A stretch of DNA of 61,108 nt from Phyllobacterium calauticae (GTDB lineage Bacteria; Pseudomonadota; Alphaproteobacteria; Rhizobiales; Rhizobiaceae), in contig NZ_JAGENB010000013.1 of assembly GCF_019991125.1 (NCBI RefSeq), forward strand, positions 1-61,108, given 5' to 3'. How positions within the stretch are numbered: the stretch's first letter is position 1; every line of letters begins with the position of its first letter. A program made the translations under genes and the position numbers. This document shows, one piece after another, positions 18,408 through 28,428 of this stretch. The notes under the pieces were generated by a model, which was not told where the DNA came from, searched no databases, and saw only the letters and a list, made by a program, of their open reading frames with translations.

Positions 18408-19676
18408 TTGGCTCAGACACTGTTCATACCGAAAGAGACCGACGTAAATGAACCGCGGGTTGGCGGTTCGGCGGAAACGGTCAAGAAACTGATCGGTCTT
18501 GGTTTTTCAGTCATTGTGGAAGGCGGCGCGGGTGTCCTGTCCCGCATTCCGGACCGCGAATTCGAAGCGGCGGGCGCGACCATCGGCAAAACCGCCGACA
18601 TCCGCAATGCAGATGTCGTTCTGAAAGTCCGGCGTCCATCCACGGCTGAGCTCAAATCCTATAAAAAGGGCGCTGTTGTCATCGCCATGCTCGACCCTTA
18701 CGGCAACGATGCTGCCGTCAAGGAACTGGCCGATGCGGGTGTCACCGCCTTCACCATGGAATTCATGCCGCGCATCACGCGGGCGCAGGTCATGGACGTG
18801 CTGTCGAGCCAGGCCAACCTTGCCGGCTATCAGGCGGTGGTCGATGCTGCCGGGGAATATGACCGGGCCCTGCCGATGATGATGACGGCGGCCGGTACCG
18901 TTCCTGCGGCCAAGATCTTCATCATGGGCGTCGGCGTTGCCGGTCTGCAGGCGATTGCCACGGCGCGCCGCATGGGCGCCGTCGTCACCGCGACGGACGT
19001 GCGCCCCGCCGTGAAGGAACAGGTCGCTTCGCTCGGTGCGAAATTCCTCGCCGTCGAGGACGACGAGTTCAAGGCGGCTGAAACCGCCGGCGGCTACGCC
19101 AAGGAAATGTCGAAGGAATATCAGGCAAAGCAGGCGGCGCTGGTTGCCGACCATATTGCCAAGCAGGATATCATCATCACCACAGCGCTCATTCCCGGAC
19201 GGCCCGCACCGCGGCTCGTCACCCGGGAAATGTATGCGCGCATGCGTCCTGGCTCGGTCATCGTCGATCTCGCTGTCGAGCGCGGCGGCAATGTCGAAGG
19301 GGCTGTGGCGGGCAAGACCGTCGATGTCGACGGTGTGAAGATCGTCGGTCATCTCAATGTCGCCGGCCGTATCGCAGCGACCGCCTCCCAGCTCTACGCC
19401 AAGAACCTCTTGGCTTTCGTCGAGACGCTGGTCGACAAGGATGCCAAGGCCATCAAGATCAATTTCGATGACGAGCTGGTCAAGGCAACCGTGCTGACCC
19501 ATGAGGGCAAGGTGGTTCATCCGAACTTTGCCGCAGCGGCGACAACGGCTGCCGCACCTGCGGCGAAACCCGCAGCCAAAAAGGCTGCGGCCAAGGCAGC
19601 GCCGAAAAAAGCAGCCGCACCCAAGAAAACCGCGCCCAAAACGGCGGCCCCCAAAACGACTGAAGGAGAGGCGTGA
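18408..19676 (+). CDS. pntAA: Proton-translocating transhydrogenase subunit alpha-1
   Basis: NAD-binding (domain I) subunit of the proton-pumping nicotinamide nucleotide transhydrogenase, which moves hydride from NADH to NADP using the proton gradient. It has [16 protein letters not shown] near the start, the Rossmann motif [18 protein letters not shown] and [14 protein letters not shown]. The tail from about residue 375 is Ala/Lys/Pro-rich ([19 protein letters not shown]), a flexible linker. The protein lacks membrane helices, as in three-subunit enzymes. I start at TTG 18408, with GGGGGTGAGG upstream; ATG 18390 is in frame but poorly supported. Confidence 0.93.
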   Translation: MAQTLFIPKETDVNEPRVGGSAETVKKLIGLGFSVIVEGGAGVLSRIPDREFEAAGATIGKTADIRNADVVLKVRRPSTAELKSYKKGAVVIAMLDPYGNDAAVKELADAGVTAFTMEFMPRITRAQVMDVLSSQANLAGYQAVVDAAGEYDRALPMMMTAAGTVPAAKIFIMGVGVAGLQAIATARRMGAVVTATDVRPAVKEQVASLGAKFLAVEDDEFKAAETAGGYAKEMSKEYQAKQAALVADHIAKQDIIITTALIPGRPAPRLVTREMYARMRPGSVIVDLAVERGGNVEGAVAGKTVDVDGVKIVGHLNVAGRIAATASQLYAKNLLAFVETLVDKDAKAIKINFDDELVKATVLTHEGKVVHPNFAAAATTAAAPAAKPAAKKAAAKAAPKKAAAPKKTAPKTAAPKTTEGEA

Positions 19677-20086
19677 TGGCTGATACCGCACTCGAAAAAG
19701 CGCTTGATAGTCTCAATCAGGCGGCCGAAACGGTTCGCCAGGTGGCTGAAAACATGCCGGAAGCAGCCGGTGCTGCGGCCCATGCGGTGACCGGCGGTGC
19801 CGTCGATCCTTTCGTCTTCCGCCTCGCGATCTTCGTGCTGGCGATCTTTGTCGGCTATTACGTGGTCTGGTCGGTAACACCGGCCCTGCACACGCCGCTC
19901 ATGGCCGTCACCAACGCCATCTCGTCGGTTATCGTCGTCGGTGCGCTGCTTGCGGTTGGCCTGTCGGCCAGCGGTTTTGCGACCGGCTTCGGCTTCATCG
20001 CCCTGGTGCTTGCCAGCGTCAATATCTTTGGCGGCTTCCTTGTGACCCATCGCATGCTCGCCATGTACAAGAAAAAAGAAAAGTGA
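19676..20086 (+). CDS. pntAB: Proton-translocating transhydrogenase subunit alpha-2
   Basis: Membrane subunit (first part of domain II), 136 residues with four helices from about residue 44 ([20 protein letters not shown], then [11 protein letters not shown] and [19 protein letters not shown]). It pairs with PntB to form the proton channel. The N-terminal 40 residues are a soluble helix-rich segment. Its ATG overlaps the pntAA stop in TGATG and GGAGAG lies just upstream, so translation is coupled. Confidence 0.92.
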   Translation: MADTALEKALDSLNQAAETVRQVAENMPEAAGAAAHAVTGGAVDPFVFRLAIFVLAIFVGYYVVWSVTPALHTPLMAVTNAISSVIVVGALLAVGLSASGFATGFGFIALVLASVNIFGGFLVTHRMLAMYKKKEK

Positions 20087-20096
20087 GACCTGGGCA

Positions 20097-21497
20097 ATGA
20101 GCGTAAATCTCGCAGCTTTTCTTTATCTTGTCTCCGGCGTCCTGTTCATTCTGGCGCTGCGCGGCCTGTCGCATCCCACCACAAGCCGTCAGGGTAATTT
20201 CTACGGCATGATCGGCATGGGCATATCGATCCTCACCACACTCACCCTTGCCGAGCCGAGCTTCAGAGGTCTTGGCCTCATCGTCATCGGTCTTGCCATC
20301 GGCGGTGGCGTCGGTGCCTATACGGCCAAGCGCATCGCCATGACGGCCATGCCGCAGCTGGTTGCCGCCTTCCACTCGCTGGTCGGTCTGGCCGCCGTCA
20401 TGGTGGCTGCAGCGGCCATCTACTCGCCCAACTCCTTCGGGATCGGCGAAGTCGGCTCGATTCACGGGCAGGCGCTGGTGGAAATGTCGCTGGGTGTCGC
20501 CATCGGCGCGATCACCTTTACCGGCTCCATCATCGCCTTCCTCAAGCTCGACGGCCGCATGTCCGGCAAACCGATCATGCTGCCGGGCCGCCATGTGCTC
20601 AATGCGGGCCTGGCGATTGCCATCGTCGTGCTGGTCGTGGCGCTGGTGATGAGCGAAAGCCATTTCGTCTTCTGGCTGATCGTCCTGCTCTCGCTGGTTC
20701 TGGGTGTGCTGATCATCGTGCCGATCGGCGGCGCCGACATGCCCGTCGTGGTTTCGATGCTCAACTCCTATTCGGGTTGGGCTGCGGCCGGTATCGGCTT
20801 CACTCTCGGCAACCTGGCGCTGATCATCACCGGCGCGCTGGTGGGCTCTTCCGGTGCCATCCTGTCCTATATCATGTGCAAGGGCATGAACCGCTCGTTC
20901 ATCTCGGTCATTCTTGGCGGCTTCGGCGGCGAGACCGGTGGTGCTGCGGCCGGTGAAGTCGAACAGCGCCCGGTCAAGCAGGGCTCGGCCGACGATGCCG
21001 CCTTCATCATGAAGAACGCCTCCAAGGTCATCATCGTGCCGGGTTACGGTATGGCGGTGGCGCAGGCCCAGCACGCCCTGCGTGAAATGGCCGACAAGCT
21101 GAAGGCTGAGGGCGTTGAGGTCAAATATGCCATCCATCCGGTCGCGGGCCGTATGCCCGGTCATATGAACGTGCTTCTGGCCGAAGCCAATGTTCCCTAT
21201 GACGAAGTGTTCGAGCTGGAAGACATCAACTCCGAGTTTGCGCAGGCCGACGTGGCTTTCGTCATCGGTGCCAATGACGTCACCAACCCGGCAGCGAAGA
21301 CCGACCCGAAATCGCCGATCTTCGGCATGCCGATCCTCGATGTGGACAAGGCTGGCACGGTTCTGTTCATCAAGCGCGGCATGGGCTCCGGCTATGCCGG
21401 CGTCGAGAACGAGCTGTTCTTCCGCGACAACACGATGATGTTGTTTGCCGACGCCAAGAAGATGGTCGAAAACATCGTCAAGGCGCTGGATCACTGA
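20097..21497 (+). CDS. pntB: Proton-translocating transhydrogenase subunit beta
   Basis: NADP-binding beta subunit, 466 residues. About nine helices occupy the first 260 residues. The soluble domain III begins near VIIVPGYGMAVAQAQHALREMADKL and includes PVAGRMPGHMNVLLAEA, VIGANDVTNPAAKTDPKSPI and RGMGSGYAGVENELF, all conserved NADP-site features. With PntAA and PntAB it supplies NADPH for biosynthesis; gltBD in this window is one large consumer. Ten bases separate it from pntAB. Confidence 0.94.
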   Translation: MSVNLAAFLYLVSGVLFILALRGLSHPTTSRQGNFYGMIGMGISILTTLTLAEPSFRGLGLIVIGLAIGGGVGAYTAKRIAMTAMPQLVAAFHSLVGLAAVMVAAAAIYSPNSFGIGEVGSIHGQALVEMSLGVAIGAITFTGSIIAFLKLDGRMSGKPIMLPGRHVLNAGLAIAIVVLVVALVMSESHFVFWLIVLLSLVLGVLIIVPIGGADMPVVVSMLNSYSGWAAAGIGFTLGNLALIITGALVGSSGAILSYIMCKGMNRSFISVILGGFGGETGGAAAGEVEQRPVKQGSADDAAFIMKNASKVIIVPGYGMAVAQAQHALREMADKLKAEGVEVKYAIHPVAGRMPGHMNVLLAEANVPYDEVFELEDINSEFAQADVAFVIGANDVTNPAAKTDPKSPIFGMPILDVDKAGTVLFIKRGMGSGYAGVENELFFRDNTMMLFADAKKMVENIVKALDH

Positions 21498-21523
21498 TCC
21501 GGTTGCCTCAGACATATCAACTG

Positions 21524-21550
21524 AAAGCCCGCCGCATCGGCGGGCTTTTT
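21524..21550 (+). terminator. Terminator of the pnt operon
   Basis: AAAGCCCGCC, loop GCATC, then GGCGGGCTTTTT gives a strong hairpin with U-tract 27 bases after the pntB stop. It reaches the stop of the convergent quinone-reductase gene. Confidence 0.9.
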
Positions 21551-22149
21551 CATTTCAAGGTCTGTTGGATTGTCCGCTGAATCTTTTGCTCAAATGCCGC
21601 CAGCCGGGCAGGGTCGAGTTTCTCGCAGTTGTAGAGCGACAGCATGGAGAAGCGCGCCTTGGGTGCGCAGGTGCCGATGATGGCCGTGCCGAGGATACGG
21701 CGCACCGGACGGAACATGATCAGCCGGTCGATCCACCAGGGCGATCCGAGCGTGGTGATGGCGATGCACGCGGTCATGGCGTTGAGACGGGGGATCATCC
21801 GGCCGAAGTCCGGCGCATGATCGTAGGCAGTGCCTGGCACGAAGACCCGGTCGATCCAGCCCTTCAGGATGGCAGGCAGTCCGAACCACCAGGTGGGAAA
21901 AACCAGGATGAGCACATCCGCGTTCTGCAAGGCCGCGGCATCGTCCGTGACTTCGGAGGCATCGTATTGCGTGGTATAGTAGCTTTGCCTTTCCTCGGGC
22001 GAAAGCCTGGGATCAAAACCACGCTGATAAAGATCGAACAGCTGCAGTTCATGCGGTGACGCGGCAATCTGTTCCGCCACCAATGCGGTCAGGTGCCCGC
22101 ACAGGCTGTCTTTCAGGGGGTGAGCGGAAACAACGACGAACCGCTTCAT
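21550..22149 (-). CDS. Flavodoxin-fold NAD(P)H:quinone oxidoreductase
   Basis: A 199-residue protein of the NAD(P)H dehydrogenase (quinone) family with a flavodoxin-like fold (MdaB/KefF/YwrO type). The FMN loop is VVSAHPLKDSLCGHL near the start; VLILVFPTWWFGLPAILKGWIDRVF is the signature flavin/quinone-binding segment. Such enzymes make two-electron reductions of quinones and protect against electrophiles. Its product cluster is unclear; it lies ten bases downstream of the TPR lipoprotein gene on the same strand, so they may be co-transcribed. Confidence 0.85.
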   Translation of the reverse strand: MKRFVVVSAHPLKDSLCGHLTALVAEQIAASPHELQLFDLYQRGFDPRLSPEERQSYYTTQYDASEVTDDAAALQNADVLILVFPTWWFGLPAILKGWIDRVFVPGTAYDHAPDFGRMIPRLNAMTACIAITTLGSPWWIDRLIMFRPVRRILGTAIIGTCAPKARFSMLSLYNCEKLDPARLAAFEQKIQRTIQQTLK

Positions 22150-22158
22150 GGGATGGGA

Positions 22159-23022
22159 TCAGGAGCGCGTGCGCGCCAGGCCATCAAGGGCAGGCTTGTA
22201 CTTGGGATCGAGCTGGGCTGCCTTGGAGTAGGATTTCGCGGCGCGGGCCTTGTCGCCGCGATGCTCATAGATCAGCGCCTGATTGGCCCAACCCTCGGCA
22301 ATCGTGCCGTCCAGCTTGATCGCATTGTTGAAATCGTCAAAGGCGTTGTCGTCATCGCCCATGGCCACATAGGAAATGCCGCGGCCGTTATAGGGCTCGG
22401 CGGCATCGGGCTGCAGCGAGATCGCCGTGGAGAAATCTTCGATCGCCTGCTTGTGCTGGCCGCGCGCCTGATAGATCAGGCCGCGATTGTGATAGGCGCG
22501 GGGATCGGTGGTGTTGAGCTGGATGGCCTGCTGGAAATCGCTGAAGGCGCGGTCGAGCTGTCCCGACAGCCGGTAGAGATTGCCGCGGCCGATATAGGCG
22601 GCGTCATATTGCGGATTGATCTGGATGGACTTGCTGTAGTCCGCTGCCGCCTGGGCCGTGTTGCCCATGTTGCGGTAGACCAGCGCGCGGTTCGCATAGG
22701 CCTGGTAGAAATTCGGGTTCAACTGCAACGCCGTGTTGAAATCCTTGATCGCATCGCTGTTGCGGCCGGCCCGGCCGAAAGCGGAGCCGCGCACATTGTA
22801 GGCTTCGGGATCGCGCGGATTGCTGCGGATGACGCTGTCGAGCGAACTGATGTTCTCGGAAGACCCTTGCGCCTTGTCGATCCCGGTCATGTCGCTGGTC
22901 GAGGTCTGGCACCCGGCAACAGCCAGGGTGAGAACCGAAGCGATCACCAGTCCGGTGGTGCGCAACGCCTTGAATACCGATTGCGGGTCGCGATACGAAA
23001 CCATTTCAAGTGAATGTGTCAT
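22159..23022 (-). CDS. TPR-repeat lipoprotein (NlpI-like)
   Basis: A 287-residue lipoprotein. The signal VIASVLTLAVAGC ends in a lipobox Cys, and the mature protein has six or more tetratricopeptide repeats of 34 residues (AYNVRGSAFGRAGRNSDAI, AYANRALVYRNMGNTAQAA, AYIGRGNLYRLSGQLDRAF, AYHNRGLIYQARGQHKQAI and so on). TPRs make a superhelical scaffold. NlpI-like lipoproteins organise peptidoglycan hydrolases and proteases at the outer membrane, which is a plausible role. I start at MTHSLEMVS (23022); the frame is open to 23073. Confidence 0.85.
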   Translation of the reverse strand: MTHSLEMVSYRDPQSVFKALRTTGLVIASVLTLAVAGCQTSTSDMTGIDKAQGSSENISSLDSVIRSNPRDPEAYNVRGSAFGRAGRNSDAIKDFNTALQLNPNFYQAYANRALVYRNMGNTAQAAADYSKSIQINPQYDAAYIGRGNLYRLSGQLDRAFSDFQQAIQLNTTDPRAYHNRGLIYQARGQHKQAIEDFSTAISLQPDAAEPYNGRGISYVAMGDDDNAFDDFNNAIKLDGTIAEGWANQALIYEHRGDKARAAKSYSKAAQLDPKYKPALDGLARTRS

Positions 23023-23117
23023 ACTCTTGGTATCCCGTTCAATCGAAAACGCAAAAAGGGCGGTGTGACGCAAGCCACTCCACCCCGTTATTGTGTCAAG
23101 GCGTTAATAAATGCTGA

Positions 23118-23369
23118 TCAACGAGCCGCAGAAGCGCGGACCGGTGCCTTGCGTGCTGGCATTGGCAGAAGACCTTCGCGCTGTGCCTGCTTGCGGGCAA
23201 GCTTGCGGGCGCGGCTGATGGCTTCTGCCTTCTGGCGGGCGCGCTTGATCGAGGGCTTCTCGTAATGATCATGCATCTTCATTTCGCGGAACATGCCTTC
23301 GCGCTGCATCTTCTTCTTGAGAACGCGGAGAGCCTGATCAACATTGTTTTCGCGTACGAGTACCTGCAC
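23118..23369 (-). CDS. rpsU: 30S ribosomal protein S21
   Basis: Small-subunit ribosomal protein bS21, 83 residues. It starts with GTG and reads [20 protein letters not shown], then [29 protein letters not shown], the conserved bS21 core. The C-terminal extension is rich in Arg and Ala and typical of alphaproteobacteria. S21 sits near the anti-Shine-Dalgarno and aids initiation. It is a single gene with its own upstream region. Confidence 0.95.
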   Translation of the reverse strand: MQVLVRENNVDQALRVLKKKMQREGMFREMKMHDHYEKPSIKRARQKAEAISRARKLARKQAQREGLLPMPARKAPVRASAAR

Positions 23370-23776
23370 GTTTTATCCTGTATCTCTTAGAATTTCGTTG
23401 AGCTTGAATCCGAACCCATATCCTTGGTCAGTGGGTCAGCAATCCAAACTTCGCGACGGTCATCCATCGCAAACTGACGAGGCCATTATCAGAATGGCAA
23501 TGGAATGTCCATGGTGAAGCTGTTTAAAATGGCGGATATTCTTCCCCGCCGCCGGTTCACGCACCCGTGCAATTTTAGAATAACCGGCACGGAACGCCAA
23601 TCTCCGTCGCAAAATGGCAAAAGACCTTTGAGCGGATGCGTTACTGATGCATAAAAGTGCGATCCTGCGCTTGAAAATCGATGTCGATTTCAGGACAGGA
23701 TACTGCTCTCGCAAATCGTGGAACAAAACGCTCTGCCAAGGTCATCGGTACGGCCGAAAGCTCTGCAAAGGATTGA
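23370..23776. other. Intergenic gap between rpsU and soxB
   Basis: A 407-base stretch between divergent rpsU and the sox operon. It holds the palindrome at 23672-23692 and presumably both promoters. Short open frames on either strand, such as one across 23460-23726 on the minus strand, lack ribosome sites or family features and are not called. Composition is more AT-rich than the genes around it. Confidence 0.5.
23672..23692. promoter_or_regulatory. Palindrome upstream of sox operon
   Basis: TGAAAATCGA, TG, TCGATTTCA is an imperfect inverted repeat containing the perfect 16-base AAATCGATGTCGATTT at 23675-23690. It ends 84 bases before the soxB ATG. It may be an operator for a regulator of sarcosine catabolism, but no regulator gene is adjacent. 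Confidence 0.4.
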
Positions 23777-25033
23777 ATGATGCGGAAATATTCAGTGTTT
23801 GCTTTGGCCCGCGAGGCATTGCGTGCCCACAAGGGGTGGGAGCAGCAATGGACGTCGCCCGAACCCAAGTCGGAATATGACGTCATCATTGTTGGCGCTG
23901 GCGGACATGGTCTTGCCACCGCCTACTATCTGGCGAAGGAACATGGCATCACCAATGTCGCAGTTCTGGAAAAGGGCTGGCTGGGCGGCGGCAACACCGG
24001 CCGCAACACCACGATCATCCGGTCCAACTATCTCTATGACGAATCGGCCGGCATTTACGAACATGCGGTGAAATTGTGGGAGGGCCTGAGCCAGGATCTC
24101 AACTACAACGTCATGTACTCGGCGCGCGGCGTGATGATGCTGGCGCACAATATCCACGACGTCCAGGTGTTCAAGCGCCATATCCATGCCAACCGGCTGA
24201 ACGGCATCGACAATGAATGGCTGACGCCGGAACAGGTCAAGGAATTCTGCCCGCCGATCAACCTCTCCGCCGATGCGCGCTATCCCATCATCGGCGCGGC
24301 CCTGCAGCGGCGCGGCGGCACGGCCCGTCACGATGCCGTCGCCTGGGGCTATGCCCGCGCGGCTGCCGATCGCGGCGTGCATATCATCCAGAACTGCGAA
24401 GTGACCGGCATTCGCCGCGCGGCCAATGGCGCGGTTGTCGGTGTCGATACCAATCGCGGCCCGATCAATGCCAAGAAGGTCGGTGTGGTGGCCGCCGGTC
24501 ATACCTCGGTGATCATGAACATGGCCGGCGTGCGCATGCCGCTGGAAAGCTATCCGCTGCAGGCGCTGGTGTCCGAGCCGGTCAAGCCGCTGATCCCCTG
24601 CGTGATCATGTCGAACACCGTGCACGCCTATATCTCGCAGTCCGACAAGGGCGAAATGGTCATTGGTGCCGGAACGGACCAGTATACGTCCTATTCCCAG
24701 ACCGGCGGCCTGCACATCATCAATCACACGTTGGATGCGATCTGCGAAATGTTCCCGGTGCTGACACGGCTGAAAATGCTGCGGTCCTGGGGCGGCATCG
24801 TCGACGTGACGCCGGACCGTTCGCCGATCCTCGCCAAGACGCCTGTCCCCGGTCTCTACGTCAATTGCGGCTGGGGAACCGGCGGGTTCAAGGCAACGCC
24901 CGGTTCCGGCAATGTGTTCGCCCACACGATCGCCCGGGATGAGCCGCACCGGATCAATGCGCCGTTCACGCTCGAGCGCTTCACCACCGGGCGCCTGATC
25001 GACGAAGCCGCTGCCGCCGCCGTGGCGCACTGA
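23777..25033 (+). CDS. soxB: Sarcosine oxidase subunit beta
   Basis: Catalytic FAD/FMN subunit of heterotetrameric sarcosine oxidase, 418 residues. It oxidises sarcosine to glycine with formation of peroxide and methylene-THF. The FAD dinucleotide fold is [20 protein letters not shown]. The covalent FMN His is in [13 protein letters not shown]. The C-terminal [16 protein letters not shown] closes the flavin site. Two consecutive ATG codons (23777, 23780) could both serve. It begins the soxBDAG operon. Confidence 0.95.
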   Translation: MMRKYSVFALAREALRAHKGWEQQWTSPEPKSEYDVIIVGAGGHGLATAYYLAKEHGITNVAVLEKGWLGGGNTGRNTTIIRSNYLYDESAGIYEHAVKLWEGLSQDLNYNVMYSARGVMMLAHNIHDVQVFKRHIHANRLNGIDNEWLTPEQVKEFCPPINLSADARYPIIGAALQRRGGTARHDAVAWGYARAAADRGVHIIQNCEVTGIRRAANGAVVGVDTNRGPINAKKVGVVAAGHTSVIMNMAGVRMPLESYPLQALVSEPVKPLIPCVIMSNTVHAYISQSDKGEMVIGAGTDQYTSYSQTGGLHIINHTLDAICEMFPVLTRLKMLRSWGGIVDVTPDRSPILAKTPVPGLYVNCGWGTGGFKATPGSGNVFAHTIARDEPHRINAPFTLERFTTGRLIDEAAAAAVAH

Positions 25034-25059
25034 CAGATTCAAGAAACGAGACGACGACA

Positions 25060-25419
25060 ATGCTTCTCATCAAATGCCCCTATTGCGAAGAAGAGCGCCC
25101 GGAGCTGGAATTCCGCAACGCGGGTGAAGCGCATCTCGTGCGCTCCCCGGCCATATCGGAACAATCGGACGAAGACTTTGCCGCCTTCCTGTATTTCCGC
25201 CAGAACCCCAAGGGGCTGCAGTTCGAGCGCTGGCGGCATATCCATGGCTGCGGACGTTTCTTCAATGCCGTGCGCGATTCCGTCTCCGACAAGTTCCTGA
25301 CCGTCTACAAGGCGGGCGAGCCGCGCCCGGATGTCGAAACGCTTCTCAATCCGGAAACCGTTTCCGATGCTGAACCTGCAAAGAAACGCGCCCCCCGCGC
25401 CAAGAAAGGGGAGCTGTAA
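25060..25419 (+). CDS. soxD: Sarcosine oxidase subunit delta
   Basis: Small zinc-binding subunit of heterotetrameric sarcosine oxidase, 119 residues. CPYCEEERPELEF at the start and HIHGCGRFFN in the middle supply the three Cys and a His that bind zinc in known structures. The C-terminus is Lys/Arg/Ala-rich (AKKRAPRAKKGEL). Gene order beta-delta-alpha-gamma is the standard one. It lies 26 bases after soxB and three bases before soxA. Confidence 0.93.
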   Translation: MLLIKCPYCEEERPELEFRNAGEAHLVRSPAISEQSDEDFAAFLYFRQNPKGLQFERWRHIHGCGRFFNAVRDSVSDKFLTVYKAGEPRPDVETLLNPETVSDAEPAKKRAPRAKKGEL

Positions 25420-25422
25420 GCC

Positions 25423-28400
25423 ATGAGCATTCAATCCCACTCCGGAAGCAACCGCATTGCTGGCGTTGGCCGCCTGGTCCCGGCGAAGACCGTCCGCTTC
25501 ACCTTTGACGGACAGAGCCTGACGGGCCTTGAAGGCGACACGCTGGCCTCGGCGCTGCTGGCCAACGGCATTCATCTGGTCGGCCGTTCGTTCAAATATC
25601 ACCGTCCGCGCGGCATCCTCTCCGCAGGCAGCGAAGAGCCGAATGCGCTTGTTGATGTCGAGCGGGACAAATCCCGCAAGCAGCCGAACGTGCGGGCGAC
25701 CGTGCAGGAGATCTATGACGGGCTGCAGGTCAAGTCGCAGAACCGCTGGCCGTCGCTGACCTTCGACATCGGTGCGATCAATGACGTATTCTCGCCCATG
25801 CTGCCCGCAGGCTTCTACTACAAGACGTTCATGTGGCCGAAGTTCGCATGGAAAACCATCTACGAGCCAAAGATCCGCGCTGCGGCCGGTCTTGGCGTTG
25901 TTCCCGGTGAAGCCGATACGGACCGCTATTCCAACCGTTTCGCCCATTGTGATGTGCTGGTGGTCGGCGGCGGTGCTGCCGGTCTGGCCGCAGCACTCAG
26001 TGCTGCGCAGACGGGTGCCAAGGTCATCATCTGCGATGAGCAGGCGGAAGCAGGCGGTGCCCTGCGCTACGAGACCGACGTGACCATCGACGGCAAGCCG
26101 GGCTATGACTGGGCGACGGAAACGCTGGCATCCCTGCGCGCTCTCGAGAATGTCACGGTTCTCACCCGCACCACGGCGTTCGGTTACTACGCCCAGAATT
26201 TTGTCGGCCTTGTCGAGCGGATCAGCGATCATCTGAGCAATCCGGGTTCCGACATGCCGAGGGAACGCCTGTGGCAGGTGCGCGCCAGGAAGGTCATCCT
26301 GGCAACCGGCGCCATCGAACGGCACATGGTTTTCGCCAACAATGACCGTCCCGGCATTTTGCTGGCTTCGGCAGCGCGCGCCTATCTCAATCAGTATGGT
26401 GTCGCGGTCGGCCGCAAGGTCGGCGTCTACACCGCCAATGATTCCGCCTATGCGGCGGCCATTGACCTGAAGCGTGCCGGTGTCGATGTCCCCGTCATTG
26501 TCGATACGCGCGACAATCCGTCTTCGCCGGTGATCGAGGAAGCCCGTTCACTCGGCATCGATGTCGTGACCGGGCATGCGGTGTTCAGCGCCGGCGGCAA
26601 GCGCCGTGTCTCCTCCATCAGCATCCGCCCGAACAAGGGCGGCAATGAGCGCAAGGTCGTTGTCGACGCGCTGATCATGTCCGCCGGCTGGACGCCCTCC
26701 GTGCATCTGTTTTCGCAGTCGCGCGGCAAGGTGGCATGGGACGCCGCCAATGAGCGGTTCCTGCCCGGCACCTATGCGCAGGATTGCGTCTCGGTCGGTG
26801 CCTGCAATGGTAGCGATGGATTGCAGCAGGCGCTGGACGAAGCCGTTGCCGCAGGCGGCAAGCTCGCCGGCGAGACCGGGTTCAAGGGCAAGACCGCAGC
26901 GCTCAAGGCAACGGGCGGAACCGACTGGGTTCTCGGCATGATCGGCTCGGCGCCGGGTGCCGGTGCCGATACGACGGTCAAGGCTTTCGTCGATTTCCAG
27001 AACGACGTGACCGCCAAGGACGTGCGCCTTGCGGTGCGCGAAGGCATGCATTCCATCGAGCATGTCAAGCGTTTCACCACCAACGGCATGGCCACCGATC
27101 AGGGAAAGACATCCAACCTGCACGGGCTGGCCATTGCCGCTGAAGCGCTCAACCGGCCGATCCCGGCCGTGGGCCTGACAACCTTCCGTGCGCCGTTCAC
27201 GCCGGTGACCTTCGGCGCAATCGTCAACCATGCCCGCCATGACCTGTTCGATCCCACCCGCCGCACGCCGATGCATGCGTGGCATGCGGCACAGGGCGCG
27301 GCCTTCGAGGATGTCGGGCAGTGGAAGCGCGCCTGGTATTATCCGCAGGCAGGCGAAGACATGCACGCGGCGGTGAACCGCGAATGCGTCGCCGTGCGCA
27401 ACCAGGCCGGTATCTTCGACGCTTCGACACTCGGCAAGATCGAAGTGGTCGGCCCCGATGCCGCAAAGTTCCTTGAGCTGCTCTACACCAATCCATGGGA
27501 AAAGCTGGGTGTCGGCCGCCTGCGCTATGGCATCATGCTGCGCGAAGACGGTTTCATCTATGATGACGGCGTCGTTGGCCGATTGGCCGAGGATCGCTTC
27601 CACGTGACGACGACGACCGGCGGTGCGCCGCGCGTCATGAACCACATGGAAGACTATCTGCAGACGGAATTCCCGCACCTCAACGTCTGGTTGACCTCGA
27701 CGACCGAGCAATGGGCCGTCATTGCGGTGCAGGGGCCGAAAGCCCGCGAGATCATCGCGCCGCTGGTGGAAGGCATCGACCTTTCCAATGAGGCAATGCC
27801 GCACATGAGCGTGCGCGAAGGCAGGATATGCGGTGTGCCGACACGGCTGTTCCGCATGTCCTTCACCGGTGAAGCGGGCTATGAAATCAACGTGCCTGCC
27901 GATTATGGCCGGGCCGTATGGGAAGCCGTCTACGAGCGCGGCAAGCCGCTGGGCCTGACGCCCTACGGCACCGAGGCCATGCACGTGCTGCGCGCCGAGA
28001 AGGGCTATATCATCGTCGGCCAGGACACGGACGGCACGGTGACGCCGCAGGATGCGGGCCTGACCTGGGCCATCGGCAAGAACAAGACGGACTATGTCGG
28101 CATTCGCGGCCTGTTGCGCCGCGATCTGGTGGCGGATGGCCGCAAGCAGCTGGTTGGCCTGAAGACCAAAGATGCCCATGTGGTGCTGGAGGAGGGCGCG
28201 CAGATCGTCGCCAACCCGAACCAGCCCGTGCCGATGACGATGATCGGCCATGTGACGTCCTCCTACTGGTCGCAGAATTGCGGCCGGTCGATTGCCATGG
28301 CCCTGGTGATCGATGGAACAAAGCGGCTCGGCGAAACGCTCTATGTGCCGATGCCCGATGGTGTGATCGAAGTGGAAGTGACCGGAACGGTGTTCTTCGA

Positions 28401-28428
28401 CAAAAAGGGAGAACGGTTGAATGGCTGA
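25423..28428 (+). CDS. soxA: Sarcosine oxidase subunit alpha
   Basis: Large subunit, 1001 residues, with three parts: an N-terminal ferredoxin-like domain (VRFTFDGQSLTGLEGDTLAS), an NAD-binding pyridine-nucleotide-type domain (VLVVGGGAAGLAAALSAAQTG, about residues 180-440), and a C-terminal GcvT-like aminomethyltransferase domain of about 380 residues that binds tetrahydrofolate (for example FRMSFTGEAGYEINVPADYG). The imine made by SoxB is passed to THF to give 5,10-methylene-THF. It overlaps soxG by eight bases. Confidence 0.95.
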   Translation: MSIQSHSGSNRIAGVGRLVPAKTVRFTFDGQSLTGLEGDTLASALLANGIHLVGRSFKYHRPRGILSAGSEEPNALVDVERDKSRKQPNVRATVQEIYDGLQVKSQNRWPSLTFDIGAINDVFSPMLPAGFYYKTFMWPKFAWKTIYEPKIRAAAGLGVVPGEADTDRYSNRFAHCDVLVVGGGAAGLAAALSAAQTGAKVIICDEQAEAGGALRYETDVTIDGKPGYDWATETLASLRALENVTVLTRTTAFGYYAQNFVGLVERISDHLSNPGSDMPRERLWQVRARKVILATGAIERHMVFANNDRPGILLASAARAYLNQYGVAVGRKVGVYTANDSAYAAAIDLKRAGVDVPVIVDTRDNPSSPVIEEARSLGIDVVTGHAVFSAGGKRRVSSISIRPNKGGNERKVVVDALIMSAGWTPSVHLFSQSRGKVAWDAANERFLPGTYAQDCVSVGACNGSDGLQQALDEAVAAGGKLAGETGFKGKTAALKATGGTDWVLGMIGSAPGAGADTTVKAFVDFQNDVTAKDVRLAVREGMHSIEHVKRFTTNGMATDQGKTSNLHGLAIAAEALNRPIPAVGLTTFRAPFTPVTFGAIVNHARHDLFDPTRRTPMHAWHAAQGAAFEDVGQWKRAWYYPQAGEDMHAAVNRECVAVRNQAGIFDASTLGKIEVVGPDAAKFLELLYTNPWEKLGVGRLRYGIMLREDGFIYDDGVVGRLAEDRFHVTTTTGGAPRVMNHMEDYLQTEFPHLNVWLTSTTEQWAVIAVQGPKAREIIAPLVEGIDLSNEAMPHMSVREGRICGVPTRLFRMSFTGEAGYEINVPADYGRAVWEAVYERGKPLGLTPYGTEAMHVLRAEKGYIIVGQDTDGTVTPQDAGLTWAIGKNKTDYVGIRGLLRRDLVADGRKQLVGLKTKDAHVVLEEGAQIVANPNQPVPMTMIGHVTSSYWSQNCGRSIAMALVIDGTKRLGETLYVPMPDGVIEVEVTGTVFFDKKGERLNG

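Noticed and set aside
20019..21515. 498-residue antisense frame over pntB
   Set aside because: Shadow of a certain gene; low-complexity His/Asp/Gln-rich product.
26548..28251. 567-residue antisense frame over soxA
   Set aside because: soxA is unmistakable; this frame has no recognisable features.
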